Shown in pieces: positions 7,827 to 15,179 of a DNA stretch of 64,000 nucleotides (the first letter of the stretch is position 1; each line of letters opens with the position of its first letter). The stretch comes from Clostridiales bacterium PH28_bin88 (GTDB taxonomy: Bacteria > Bacillota > PH28-bin88), in NCBI GenBank assembly GCA_000987045.1, contig LAKY01000055.1, positions 62,001 to 126,000 of the forward strand, in the 5' to 3' direction. A model generated the notes under the pieces. It saw nothing but the letters and a program-made list of their open reading frames with translations, did no database searches and had not been told where the DNA came from. The translations under genes were made by a program, and so were the position numbers.

Positions 7827-8858
7827 TCACTTCGCGTTTTTCAGTTTGGGAACTCCCTTCATGTGCAGGTCCTGCTCCGGCAGGTCGTGAGGTTCATGGA
7901 TCACAGGTCCGCACCGGATCACGTTGGACCTGAGCTGGCGACCCACGATCCTTTCGGCCTCAAAGCCTGTTTCACACAGTCCCCAGACGTCGATGCCGGT
8001 GTCCACTCCCGTTTCTTCAAACATGAGGACCATGTCCTCAGTGCAGGTGTTGCCGGCAAAGCCCAGGTGGTACAGGTCCGCTCCGGTCTGGGGCTGGCCG
8101 CCGATGGCGCCGATGGAGCCGTCGAAGTAAATCATGCCCTGCATTAAGGCTACCAGGCTGTTGGCCACGCCGGTGCCCCGGGTGTCGTGGAAGTGGACGA
8201 TGATTTCATCCCGGGTGAAGCCTTCCGCCTGCATATATTCATAAAAGCGGGCCACCTGCATGGGGTTGGCCATGCCGGTGGTATCCCCGAAGCCGATATA
8301 CCTGGCTCCGATGTCCTTCCACCACTTGCCCAGCCGGGCGACCTGCTCCAGGGGCACGTCTCCCATGATGGGGCAGCCGAAGGAGGTCAGGACCCATCCC
8401 AGGATCTCGTGGCCTGAATCCAGGGACATCCTGGCCAGCTTCTCCAGCAGTTCCATGTTTTCTTTATGGGTCATCTTTACGTTGGACAGGTTGTGGGCCT
8501 CGCTGGCGGAAATGACCATGGCGATCTCATGTACCCCGATCCCCTGTTCCTTGGCTGCCATGGCCCGCTGCATCCCGCGCTCGGTGGTGACGATAGCCCG
8601 GAACTCCACCCCCGGTTTCCTGTCTATCCTTTTCAGCACCTCTTCAGCATCGGCAAACTGGGGAAGGTACTTGGGATGGGCAAAGCTGGTCACTTCCATT
8701 TTTTTAAATCCCAACTCCTGGAACTTGTTGATCATGCGTACTTTGTCTTCGGTGGAAACGATGGTCTTTTCGTTCTGCAGGCCGTCCCGGGCCCAGCACT
8801 CGCCCATGATCACCCGTTCAGGCAGTTTAATGCCGCTTAACTGCAGGCCTTGACTCAT
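7827..8858 (-). CDS. HMG-CoA lyase-like TIM-barrel protein lacking the usual active-site Cys
   Basis: A 343-residue DRE-TIM metallolyase. HMG-CoA lyase splits 3-hydroxy-3-methylglutaryl-CoA into acetyl-CoA and acetoacetate, the last step of leucine breakdown. Seen here: CWARDGLQNE with the Arg24-Asp25 pair, SFAHPKYLPQFADAEEV, GFGDTTGMANP, HFHDTRGTG (metal-binding His222 and His224) and AGNTCTED. The family loop GGCPYAxGASGN reads GGQPQTGADLYHLGFAGN, so the catalytic Cys is Gln255 and the loop is longer. The fold and metal site are intact, so it may act on a different 3-hydroxyacyl-CoA. The start is ATG 8858, which overlaps the stop of the small HTH gene as ATGA; a longer frame from 8876 overlaps that gene more and seems less likely. 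Confidence 0.75.
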   Translation of the reverse strand: MSQGLQLSGIKLPERVIMGECWARDGLQNEKTIVSTEDKVRMINKFQELGFKKMEVTSFAHPKYLPQFADAEEVLKRIDRKPGVEFRAIVTTERGMQRAMAAKEQGIGVHEIAMVISASEAHNLSNVKMTHKENMELLEKLARMSLDSGHEILGWVLTSFGCPIMGDVPLEQVARLGKWWKDIGARYIGFGDTTGMANPMQVARFYEYMQAEGFTRDEIIVHFHDTRGTGVANSLVALMQGMIYFDGSIGAIGGQPQTGADLYHLGFAGNTCTEDMVLMFEETGVDTGIDVWGLCETGFEAERIVGRQLRSNVIRCGPVIHEPHDLPEQDLHMKGVPKLKNAK

Positions 8859-9067
8859 TTGCTGTCGTCCCTCCATCCTAATTCCCAGCTGTACTTGTTC
8901 AGTTTATAGTAAAGGCTGGACCGGCTAATTCCCAGAATTTTGGCTGCTCTGGTGCGGTTGCCGCCCGCCTCTTTCATGGCGGCCATTAAAAGCTCCAGTT
9001 CGTCGCTGTTCATTGGCCGTTGGCGCCGCTCGGGCGATGCGCCCGTATGCCGCAAGGTCATTGGCAT
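8855..9067 (-). CDS. Stand-alone Fis-type HTH protein
   Basis: A 70-residue protein that is essentially only the DNA-binding domain found at the C-terminus of sigma-54 activators: ELELLMAAMKEAGGNRTRAAKILGISRSSLYYKLNKY (described here in parts: helix 1 around 23-35, GGNRTRAAKILGI 36-48, recognition helix SRSSLYYKL 49-57). No AAA+ or sensor domain is attached. ATG 9067 follows AAGAGGT, and its stop overlaps the lyase ATG, so it is translated inside the catabolic operon. It could be a remnant of a larger regulator or a small dedicated DNA-binding factor; the good ribosome site and coupled stop favour a real gene. Confidence 0.7.
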   Translation of the reverse strand: MPMTLRHTGASPERRQRPMNSDELELLMAAMKEAGGNRTRAAKILGISRSSLYYKLNKYSWELGWRDDSK

Positions 9068-9081
9068 TAAGACCTCTTTTC

Positions 9082-9870
9082 CTATCTGCCCTTGTAAACC
9101 GGCTTGCGCTTTTCATTAAAGGCCCTTAAGCCTTCGTCCCGGTCCTCGGTGGTTAGACAGACGTTGTAGCATTCCGCCTCCAGGGTAAACCCGCTTTTCA
9201 GGTCCACCTCCACCCCGAAGTCGATGGCTCGCTTGGCCTGCTGCAAGGCGATGGGAGCATTTTTGGTGATCTCGCCTAACAGCGCCCGCGCTTTAGCCAT
9301 CAGTTCCCCGCCAGGCACTACGTAGTTGACGATGCCCCACTCTGCCGCTTCCGCGGCGCTCAGCCTACGGGCGGTAAAGATGAGTTCTTTCGCCTTCTGT
9401 TTCCCAATAGCCCGGGGGAGAAGCTGGGTGCCGCCGCCGGCAGGGATGATGCCCAGCCCCACTTCGGTGAGGCCAAACACAGCTTTGTCTGAGGCGACAA
9501 TGAAGTCGCAACCCAGGGCGAACTCGAAGCCGCCCCCCATGGCGTAGCCGTTCACCGCGGCGACCAGGGGTTTGGGGAAGAAAGAGACGGCGGTAAACAT
9601 CTTGACGAACAGCGCCCGCTGCTTCTTCATCTGGTCCCTGGTCATGTCTTTTCGTTCCCTGAGGTCCGCCCCGGCGCAAAACGCCTTGTCTCCCGCGCCG
9701 GTCCACACCACGGCAAAGATCTCGTCATGGTTTTCCAGGTATTCAAGCACAGACAGCACGTCCCTGGCCAGCTGGGTGCTGATGGCGTTCATCGCCTCCG
9801 GCCGGTTAAAGGTGACTACGGCCAGGTGGTCTTCCGGTTCTACCTGCACCTTGATGGTTTCCCACTCCAC
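9082..9870 (-). CDS. Enoyl-CoA hydratase, 3-methylglutaconyl-CoA hydratase-like
   Basis: A 262-residue crotonase. The two catalytic glutamates of hydratases are present: Glu116 in AMGGGFEFALGCD (oxyanion-hole loop) and Glu136 in LTEVGLGIIPAGGGTQ. The stretch GIIPAGGGTQLLPRAIG followed by KAKELIFTAR closely resembles what I know of AUH/LiuC, the 3-methylglutaconyl-CoA hydratases of leucine catabolism, more than generic crotonases. It sits 20 bases after the carboxyltransferase gene and 14 bases before the HTH gene, in the order expected for a carboxylase-hydratase-lyase sequence. Substrate remains inferred from motif and context. Confidence 0.82.
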   Translation of the reverse strand: MEWETIKVQVEPEDHLAVVTFNRPEAMNAISTQLARDVLSVLEYLENHDEIFAVVWTGAGDKAFCAGADLRERKDMTRDQMKKQRALFVKMFTAVSFFPKPLVAAVNGYAMGGGFEFALGCDFIVASDKAVFGLTEVGLGIIPAGGGTQLLPRAIGKQKAKELIFTARRLSAAEAAEWGIVNYVVPGGELMAKARALLGEITKNAPIALQQAKRAIDFGVEVDLKSGFTLEAECYNVCLTTEDRDEGLRAFNEKRKPVYKGR

Positions 9871-9890
9871 AGGTGTCCCTCCTCTTTCGA

Positions 9891-11417
9891 TTACACGGGG
9901 TAGACAGGGTGCTTGCGCTCGCTGAAGGTAATGTCCTTGCTTTCATAAAGGGCATAGCGCGCCACCAGCTCGTCCCTTAACCGGTAGCCGGGAATGATGT
10001 GGTCCACCACCAGTTCGGCGCCCAACCGGTAAATGTCGATGTCCTCCCGGTACTCCTGGCGCTTCTGTTCGATAAAGGCGGGCCGCTGGTCCTCGGGCAG
10101 AGCCAGGATGTGGTTCTCGTACACCGCGTTGACCGCCGCCTCCGGGCCCATCACCGCGATCATGGCACTGGGCAGCGCTAAAGTGGCATCCGGTTCAAAC
10201 CCCGGCCCGCACATGGCGTACAGGCCGGCCCCGTAAGCCTTGCGGATGACCACGGAGATCTTGGGCACGGTAGCTTCCGAAATGGCGGAGATCATTTTGG
10301 CGCCGTGCCGGATGATGCCCTGGCGCTCCACCTGGGTACCCACCATAAAGCCCGGCACGTCCTGGAGGAACAGGAGCGGGATGTTAAAGGCATCGCACAG
10401 GTTGACGAAGCGGGTGGCTTTATCGGCAGAGTCCACAAACAGCACCCCCCCCTTCACCTTGGACTGGTTGGCCAGCACTCCCACCGGGCGGCCGCCGATG
10501 CGGGCCAGTCCCACGATCAGTTCGGGGGCGAAGAGTTTCTTGATCTCGAAGAAGCTTCCCTCATCGATAATGCGGTCAATGACCTCGTACATGTCGAAGG
10601 CTATGCTTTCCTTATCCGGGATGATCTCCTCGATGGGCCTTCCCGGCTTGGCGGGCACCGCCTGGTACACCGGCGGCTTTTCCTTGTAGTGTTGCGGAAA
10701 GTAGGCAAGATAGGCCCGGCAGGCCAGAATGGCCTCTTCCTCGGTCTGGCAGAGCATGTCACCCAAGCCGCTTACGGAGCAGTGCATCCGCGCGCCCCCC
10801 ATCTGTTCCAGGGTCACCTTCTCGCCGATGACCATTTCCGCCATCCGTGGGGACCCCAGGTACATGCTGGCATTGCCGTCCACCATGAAGTTGACGTCAC
10901 AGAACGCCGGAATGTATGCCCCGCCGGCGGCAGAGGGGCCGAACAACAGGCAGATCTGCGGAATCATCCCTGACATCTTGACCTCGTTATAAAAGATGCG
11001 GCCTGCGCCCCGCCGTCCCGGAAACATCTCGATCTGGTCGGTGATGCGCGCCCCGGCGGAATCCACCAGGTAGATCATGGGCACCTTCATATCGATGGCG
11101 GTTTCCTGAATCCGGATGATCTTTTCCACTGTCCGCCAACCCCAGGACCCCGCTTTGACGGTGGAATCATTGGCCATCACGCACACCGGGCGGCCATGAA
11201 TACGTCCCACCACGGTAACCACTCCGTCCGCCGGCAGGTCGTCCTGCAGGTTATTGGCCCAAAAGGCGTCCTCCACGTGTGAATCCGGGTCCAGCAGCAG
11301 CTTGATGCGTTCCCGGGCAAACAGTTTTCCTTTTTTAGCGTTGGCTTCGTGGTATTTCGGCGCCCCGCCTTTCTTAATCTCTTTTTCTTTGCTTTCCAGG
11401 ATGTCGTTCAGGCTCAT
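9891..11417 (-). CDS. Biotin-dependent acyl-CoA carboxylase, carboxyltransferase (beta) subunit
   Basis: A 508-residue carboxyltransferase of the PccB/MccB/AccD5 family, moving CO2 from carboxybiotin to an acyl-CoA. The N-terminal half carries VDSAGARITDQIEMFPG and GPSAAGGAYIPAFCD (first oxyanion-hole region); the C-terminal half carries FLQDVPGFMVGTQVE and RKAYGAGLYAMCG (second). Length is standard. Neither a biotin carboxylase nor a biotin carrier is found in this window, so these must be encoded elsewhere, or the enzyme could be the transferase part of a sodium-pumping decarboxylase. It is the first gene of the operon; ATG 11417 follows GGGAGG. By context it may carboxylate 3-methylcrotonyl-CoA. 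Confidence 0.82.
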   Translation of the reverse strand: MSLNDILESKEKEIKKGGAPKYHEANAKKGKLFARERIKLLLDPDSHVEDAFWANNLQDDLPADGVVTVVGRIHGRPVCVMANDSTVKAGSWGWRTVEKIIRIQETAIDMKVPMIYLVDSAGARITDQIEMFPGRRGAGRIFYNEVKMSGMIPQICLLFGPSAAGGAYIPAFCDVNFMVDGNASMYLGSPRMAEMVIGEKVTLEQMGGARMHCSVSGLGDMLCQTEEEAILACRAYLAYFPQHYKEKPPVYQAVPAKPGRPIEEIIPDKESIAFDMYEVIDRIIDEGSFFEIKKLFAPELIVGLARIGGRPVGVLANQSKVKGGVLFVDSADKATRFVNLCDAFNIPLLFLQDVPGFMVGTQVERQGIIRHGAKMISAISEATVPKISVVIRKAYGAGLYAMCGPGFEPDATLALPSAMIAVMGPEAAVNAVYENHILALPEDQRPAFIEQKRQEYREDIDIYRLGAELVVDHIIPGYRLRDELVARYALYESKDITFSERKHPVYPV

Positions 11418-11502
11418 TGCACCACGCCTCCCTATCCTATGGTCATCATTTTAGGAAAATTGATTATGTTGTGATTTGCCAGGTATTTATCCATTAAGTT
11501 AG

Positions 11503-11522
11503 ATTATAACTCACCGGTCAGT
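11503..11522 (-). promoter_or_regulatory. -10 box plus palindromic operator for the carboxyltransferase operon
   Basis: On the minus strand a perfect -10 hexamer TATAAT (11503-11508) is preceded directly by ACTGACCGGTGAGT (11509-11522), a 14-base palindrome matching in 12 positions around ACCGGT. No good -35 box lies 16-18 bases upstream. A palindrome in the spacer next to the -10 is typical of TetR-family repressor sites, and a TetR gene lies just upstream. The rest of the 279-base gap 11418-11696 holds only the leader of the operon and the TetR terminator. Confidence 0.6.
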
Positions 11523-11615
11523 ATGCTGGACGTTTTTTCCGCCAACAGTCGAAATTGCACGGCAAACGGTTCCAAACCCGGGCCAAACGGCGATTCCCCA
11601 TTAAGATCATCACCA

Positions 11616-11661
11616 CAAAAAAACAAGCGCCCGGTTGCTGACTGCGGAGCAAACCGGGCGC
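11616..11661 (-). terminator. Rho-independent terminator after the TetR gene
   Basis: A 10-bp perfect stem GCGCCCGGTT/AACCGGGCGC (11627-11636 and 11652-11661) is followed on the minus strand by TTGTTTTTTTG. It ends the tetR transcript 36 bases after its stop, so the regulator and the carboxyltransferase operon are separate units. Confidence 0.85.
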
Positions 11662-11696
11662 AAGACGCCTGTGAACGATATTTTATTTATCGTAAC

Positions 11697-12293
11697 CTAC
11701 TGATTGTTCTTGATCAAGGGTTTCACCAGGTAGTCGGCGAAGAACTCCCCGATCTCCTTTTTCTTCAGGCGGCCGGACTTGGAGTACCAGTGAAACATCC
11801 AGTTGACCGCGCCGAAGATGATCATCTTAACCATCTTAGGGTCATACTCTTCGAACACCCCGGTACTTACTCCTTCATCCAGTACATCAGTGAAAATCTT
11901 CTCGTAACGGTCGCGCTTTTCGATGATCAGCTTACGGTGCTCCTCGTTCAGGGCATACTCTTGCTGTAATAGTACGGTGATCAACGAAATCTCGTCAATG
12001 AGGGTTTCCACGTGCTGCTTGATCAGTTCCCTCATCTTTTCATCCGGAGGCAGATCAAGTTTCGCTATTGGTTCTCCTTTCTTCAAAAGCAAATTCATGG
12101 CCATGTCGTTACATTCGTATAAGAGGTTTTCTTTACTGGGAACGTAGTAGTAGATACTCGCCTTGGTGAACTTCAGCTCGTTAGCGATCTCCTCAATGGA
12201 GGTATCGTGATACCCTTTCTCGCGGAATATCTTGGCTGCTGTCTGCAGGATTTCGTTCCTCCGCTGGGCAGCCCGCTCTTCCCTGAACGACAC
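11697..12293 (-). CDS. TetR/AcrR-family regulator
   Basis: A 198-residue repressor-type protein. The N-terminal HTH (TSIEEIANELKFTKASIYYY, residues 31-50) is followed by VPSKENLLYE, a standard TetR pattern; the C-terminal region has the all-helical make-up of a ligand and dimer domain and resembles acyl-CoA-responsive FadR-type members. GTG 12293 is preceded by GGGGGAATAA. Its position directly upstream of a CoA-catabolic operon, with a palindrome at that operon's -10 box, suggests it represses the operon and is released by an acyl-CoA. The ligand cannot be told from the sequence. Confidence 0.85.
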   Translation of the reverse strand: MSFREERAAQRRNEILQTAAKIFREKGYHDTSIEEIANELKFTKASIYYYVPSKENLLYECNDMAMNLLLKKGEPIAKLDLPPDEKMRELIKQHVETLIDEISLITVLLQQEYALNEEHRKLIIEKRDRYEKIFTDVLDEGVSTGVFEEYDPKMVKMIIFGAVNWMFHWYSKSGRLKKKEIGEFFADYLVKPLIKNNQ

Positions 12294-12501
12294 TTATTCC
12301 CCCGCCCCTTTCGTGAATTCTGCCGCGTAGCTTCCACTCTCATTATGATTTATATCAAAAAACCCGCGGTAATACAAGCGGTTAATTCTCAACCACCCGG
12401 TAACATATCCTGGAATGAGGCCACCAGGGTGCTCAAAACCCAATGTTTCCTGCTTGAAGGAATTCCGGACCGGTTAGCGAATAGTTGGGAAACGAGGAGG
12501 G

Positions 12502-13062
12502 ATGAAGAAACTGATGAAACCAGCAGGAGTTATGGGACACATCCACAGCGTAAACGGAACCTGGCCCAAACTGGCCGGCAACGTGTTTGTCGCCCCGGGA
12601 GCGGCGGTCATAGGGCGGGTCACCATCGGGCCGGGGAGCAGTGTCTGGTATAACAGCATCGTCCGGGGAGATTCCATCGAAATCATCATCGGTGAAGAGA
12701 CCAACATCCAGGACAACACCACCCTGCACGGCGACCCCGGACCACCCCTCACGGTGGGCAACCGGGTGACAATCGGGCACAACTGCGTACTTCACGGCTG
12801 CTACATCGGCGACGGGGTTACCATCGGGATGGGTGCCATCATTCTAGATAAGGCTGAAATAGGGGAAGGAACCCTGCTGGCAGCGGGATCCCTGGTTCCT
12901 CCCGGTAAAAAGATTCCCCCCCGAGTCCTGGCGGTAGGCTCGCCGATAAAAGTAGTACGGGAACTGAGTGATGAAGAAGTCGCCAAGTACCAGCAAATGT
13001 ATCGTACATACCGCGACCGCGCCCAGCGGTACATAGCGGAATACGCGGAAAGAAAAGATTAA
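12502..13062 (+). CDS. Gamma-carbonic anhydrase-like left-handed beta-helix protein
   Basis: A 186-residue hexapeptide-repeat protein. The catalytic and zinc residues of gamma-carbonic anhydrases are all visible: Arg55 and Asp57 in RGD, Gln70 in NIQDN, and His76, His93 and His98 in LHGD and IGHNCVLHG. The helical repeats are followed by a C-terminal helix (LSDEEVAKYQQMY). It would hydrate CO2 or supply bicarbonate, which suits a neighbourhood with a biotin carboxylase; relatives such as PaaY act on other substrates, so anhydrase activity is likely but not certain. The ATG at 12502 is very close to GAGGAGG; the in-frame ATG at 12514 is an alternative start. The 208 bases upstream hold no other gene. 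Confidence 0.8.
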   Translation: MKKLMKPAGVMGHIHSVNGTWPKLAGNVFVAPGAAVIGRVTIGPGSSVWYNSIVRGDSIEIIIGEETNIQDNTTLHGDPGPPLTVGNRVTIGHNCVLHGCYIGDGVTIGMGAIILDKAEIGEGTLLAAGSLVPPGKKIPPRVLAVGSPIKVVRELSDEEVAKYQQMYRTYRDRAQRYIAEYAERKD

Positions 13063-13180
13063 AGGCTAGTTGAAAAAAAACGAGACCGTTTTCACATTAC
13101 CTCCCGAACATTCGCCCTCGCGACAAGGCGCGTACTATATTTGCCTGTATCAGGCAGGAGGAACGATTGGAGGATAGGGC

Positions 13181-14038
13181 ATGGGTAAGGAACGCTTGGA
13201 ACAGCTGCTCGCCGGTAATCCGGAAGTAGTCAAAGGGGAATTGTGGGTATCACCCAACGTGCTGGAAGCCTTATGCCTCAAAAAAAACCAGTACTCCTTA
13301 ATTGAATTGGCCCTGAAACTTGATGCCGACTGCTGCTTTTTCTCCTATAGCAGCCCCCTGGCAGAAAGCGACTTAACAAGCGAAGATATGATCCGGCTCT
13401 TGAAAGAAGCACGCCTGAAAAACCTCGGCTGCGGCCTCGTTATAGATGGCCCTTTCGAGCGGATGATCAGGGATCAAGGCTTTGCAACAGCTCTGCCTTT
13501 ATTCACTCCCGCGGGAGACGGCAGGGCGTTCGACTTATTAAGTGAATATGCGGAATTAGCGGATACCGAGCTGGAATCGGCGTTAAGAACCGATACCGAC
13601 ATAATTTTAATTTGCGATGATATTGCTTACAACCATGGCTTATATATGTCGCCCGTTCAATTTCACCGTCTCTTACTTCCATTTTACGAACGAATGGCGC
13701 GCAAAACTCCTAACCCGACCCGGCTCGGATTTCACTCTGACGGAAATATTGAGAAGGTTTTACCCAGTTTGATTGATCTCGGATTCAACTTTTTTTCTCT
13801 CGAACCGGAAGCCATGGACCTGGTCAGGCTGAAATCAAGCCTTCTGTCAAAATCGGTGTTGATGTCCGGGATTAAAGCTGAATGGCTGGCCAGCGGCTGG
13901 GACCAGTCACGAAAAGAGGAAATTCAGGAGTATGTGAAGGCACTTCAAGGCGAAACCGGTTTGATTTTGAGTTCCACCTGCGGCCTGTTCCTCCCTTCAG
14001 CTATCGAGCGATTAGAACAAATTTACAACTTGACATAA
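13181..14038 (+). CDS. Uroporphyrinogen decarboxylase-like protein (MtaA/UroD superfamily)
   Basis: A 285-residue protein of the UroD/methylcobamide:CoM methyltransferase superfamily. Characteristic segments are DDIAYNHGLYMSPVQFHRLLLPFYERM (about 147-173), GFHSDGNIEKVLPSLIDLGF (about 187-206, the place of the metal-binding His in methyltransferase members) and a final helix with LPSAIERLEQIY. It is shorter than true HemE (about 340), and no porphyrin genes are near. In anaerobes such proteins often serve in methyl transfer between corrinoid or thiol compounds, but no corrinoid protein is adjacent. GGAGGATAGGGC precedes ATG 13181. Function unknown. Confidence 0.65.
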   Translation: MGKERLEQLLAGNPEVVKGELWVSPNVLEALCLKKNQYSLIELALKLDADCCFFSYSSPLAESDLTSEDMIRLLKEARLKNLGCGLVIDGPFERMIRDQGFATALPLFTPAGDGRAFDLLSEYAELADTELESALRTDTDIILICDDIAYNHGLYMSPVQFHRLLLPFYERMARKTPNPTRLGFHSDGNIEKVLPSLIDLGFNFFSLEPEAMDLVRLKSSLLSKSVLMSGIKAEWLASGWDQSRKEEIQEYVKALQGETGLILSSTCGLFLPSAIERLEQIYNLT

Positions 14039-14086
14039 AAATCCCTAGGTTACACCTCATAATTAATCTTAGGGGTTTTGTCTTTC
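14038..14086 (+). terminator. Hairpin terminator, probably bidirectional
   Basis: A 12-bp stem AAAATCCCTAGG / CTTAGGGGTTTT (with two G-T pairs) flanks an 18-base loop, directly after the stop of the UroD-like gene, and ends in TTTTGTCTTTC. The A-rich 5' arm gives a U run for the opposite strand too, so it can also end the minus-strand gene at 14122. Confidence 0.75.
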
Positions 14087-14121
14087 AGTGAAAAGAACCG
14101 GTACGGTACGCTACGCTCCCT

Positions 14122-14916
14122 TTACTCGTTGATCCAGGGCTTTTGCCACCCGGGGAACCGGCAGGCCTCTACGGGACAGGTTTTACAGTTGGGCACGTTT
14201 AAAGGAGGCAGTTGGGCTCCTTTCACTTGCTCCACGTAGTTGACAGCCTTATTCACTTTATCTTCGTCGCCCTCGATAACCAGGACTGTAGCGCCCTCCG
14301 CTCCACCTAAACCGCCCGCAGCCACCGGCAGTGCTTTGGCGCCGGACAGAATTTCAATGGCTTGAACCTCAGTGACGCTGGTGCCCGGGACGGGTAACAG
14401 CCCGGCAGCAAAACCGGTGGCGTAATCGATTTTTTTCGGAACAGCCACTTTGGCAGCCTCTTCTATGGGGATCGGGATCAATTTTTCCAGTCCCACGGGG
14501 TAGACGACGGAAAAGCTTTGTTTTTTCGCCCTGGCTACCACTCGTGCAATGGTGCCTTCGGCCATACTTCCGATCAGCACTCCCACCCCGCCCGCAGGGT
14601 CAACAGCGTTAACCCCTTTAATGTAGACGTCTTTTTCCGTCATCTCATCCAGCAGCTGATCAAGGGGTGTACTTTCTTCGGTCACTTTCCCCTTCCTTAC
14701 AACATAGGAAAAAGGGAACTTACCAGGGATTTTGAGATAACCTCCTTCAGCAAGGCGGAAGTTCTGTCCAACTGCTAAAAAGAGATATCTTCCAGACCTG
14801 CCATTGCCGGTCACCCCCCACTTAATAGTAATTTTCTTAATATTCCTATTGTTAGAGCAACAATTGTGCCATTGATGAGAAATGGGTTGCCCCTTGTTCC
14901 TCCTTCTCTTCCTCAC
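14122..14916 (-). CDS. Unrecognised protein with a C-terminal Cys motif
   Basis: A 264-residue frame I cannot assign. Middle and C-terminal parts are rich in Gly/Ala and look like a well-folded alpha/beta protein: DPAGGVGVLIGSMAEGTIARVV, GFAAGLLPVPGTSVTEVQ and AAGGLGGAEGATVLVIEGDEDKV. The end carries NCKTCPVEACRFPGW, a C-x2-C-x4-C group that could bind a metal or Fe-S cluster. The first 30 or so residues (arginine-rich, with CCSNN) look less natural, so the true start may be a GTG within the frame (VTGNGRSGRY) rather than the GTG at 14916. It is transcribed convergently with the UroD-like gene and divergently from the sigma-54 regulator. Confidence 0.6.
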   Translation of the reverse strand: MRKRRRNKGQPISHQWHNCCSNNRNIKKITIKWGVTGNGRSGRYLFLAVGQNFRLAEGGYLKIPGKFPFSYVVRKGKVTEESTPLDQLLDEMTEKDVYIKGVNAVDPAGGVGVLIGSMAEGTIARVVARAKKQSFSVVYPVGLEKLIPIPIEEAAKVAVPKKIDYATGFAAGLLPVPGTSVTEVQAIEILSGAKALPVAAGGLGGAEGATVLVIEGDEDKVNKAVNYVEQVKGAQLPPLNVPNCKTCPVEACRFPGWQKPWINE

Positions 14917-14990
14917 CCTCAGTCAACACTTGCATTAATAAATGTTGTAGGATTCAGACAACAGTAGCCGACAAATCTTCCGCTTTCACA

Positions 14991-15009
14991 ATCTCGGCAG
15001 TGCTGAGAT
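14991..15009. promoter_or_regulatory. 19-bp palindrome, candidate activator site
   Basis: ATCTCGGCAGTGCTGAGAT is an inverted repeat with 8 of 9 arm positions matching. It lies in the 263-base gap between two divergent genes, about 115 bases upstream of a sigma-54-like promoter. That is the usual distance for an enhancer bound by the Fis-type HTH of a sigma-54 activator. A short open frame of 28 codons at 15071-15157 in the same gap is probably chance. Confidence 0.4.
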
Positions 15010-15121
15010 GTAGGCTCTTTGGTCATTATCTGAAAATTATTTTTCGCACAAAGCAGGGATTGGTGGTCTGATGCGGAAGATGTATTGCATTGAATATTCC
15101 GAACTGCAAGTGCGGGTATTG

Positions 15122-15138
15122 CTGGAACACATTTTGCT
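15122..15138 (+). promoter_or_regulatory. Candidate sigma-54 (-24/-12) promoter
   Basis: CTGGAACACATTTTGCT keeps the invariant GG and GC with the exact 10-base gap and matches TGG-A-C and TTTTGCT of the TTGGCACG-N4-TTGCT consensus. Transcription would start near 15149 and run into the sigma-54 activator gene at 15180, implying autoregulation. Confidence 0.45.
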
Positions 15139-15179
15139 TAACTATTTATTGAATTAAGAACTTCCGGGAGGGAAGATGG

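Noticed and set aside
7320-8147. Long plus-strand open frame (275 codons) opposite gctA and the lyase-like gene
   Set aside because: It lies antisense to two convincing genes, is His/Gly/Val-rich as expected of a GC-rich complement, and has no start signals.
9891-11417. Carboxyltransferase as part of a sodium-pumping glutaconyl-CoA decarboxylase together with GctAB
   Set aside because: No membrane decarboxylase subunits or biotin carrier are encoded nearby, and no glutaconate-forming dehydratase is present; kept only as a minor alternative.
13076-13096. Small AAAACG/CGTTTT hairpin after the gamma-carbonic anhydrase gene
   Set aside because: Six-base AT-rich stem, too weak to call a terminator.
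15071-15157. 28-codon frame beginning MRKMYCIEYSEL
   Set aside because: Too short, no clear ribosome site, and it overlaps the candidate sigma-54 promoter.
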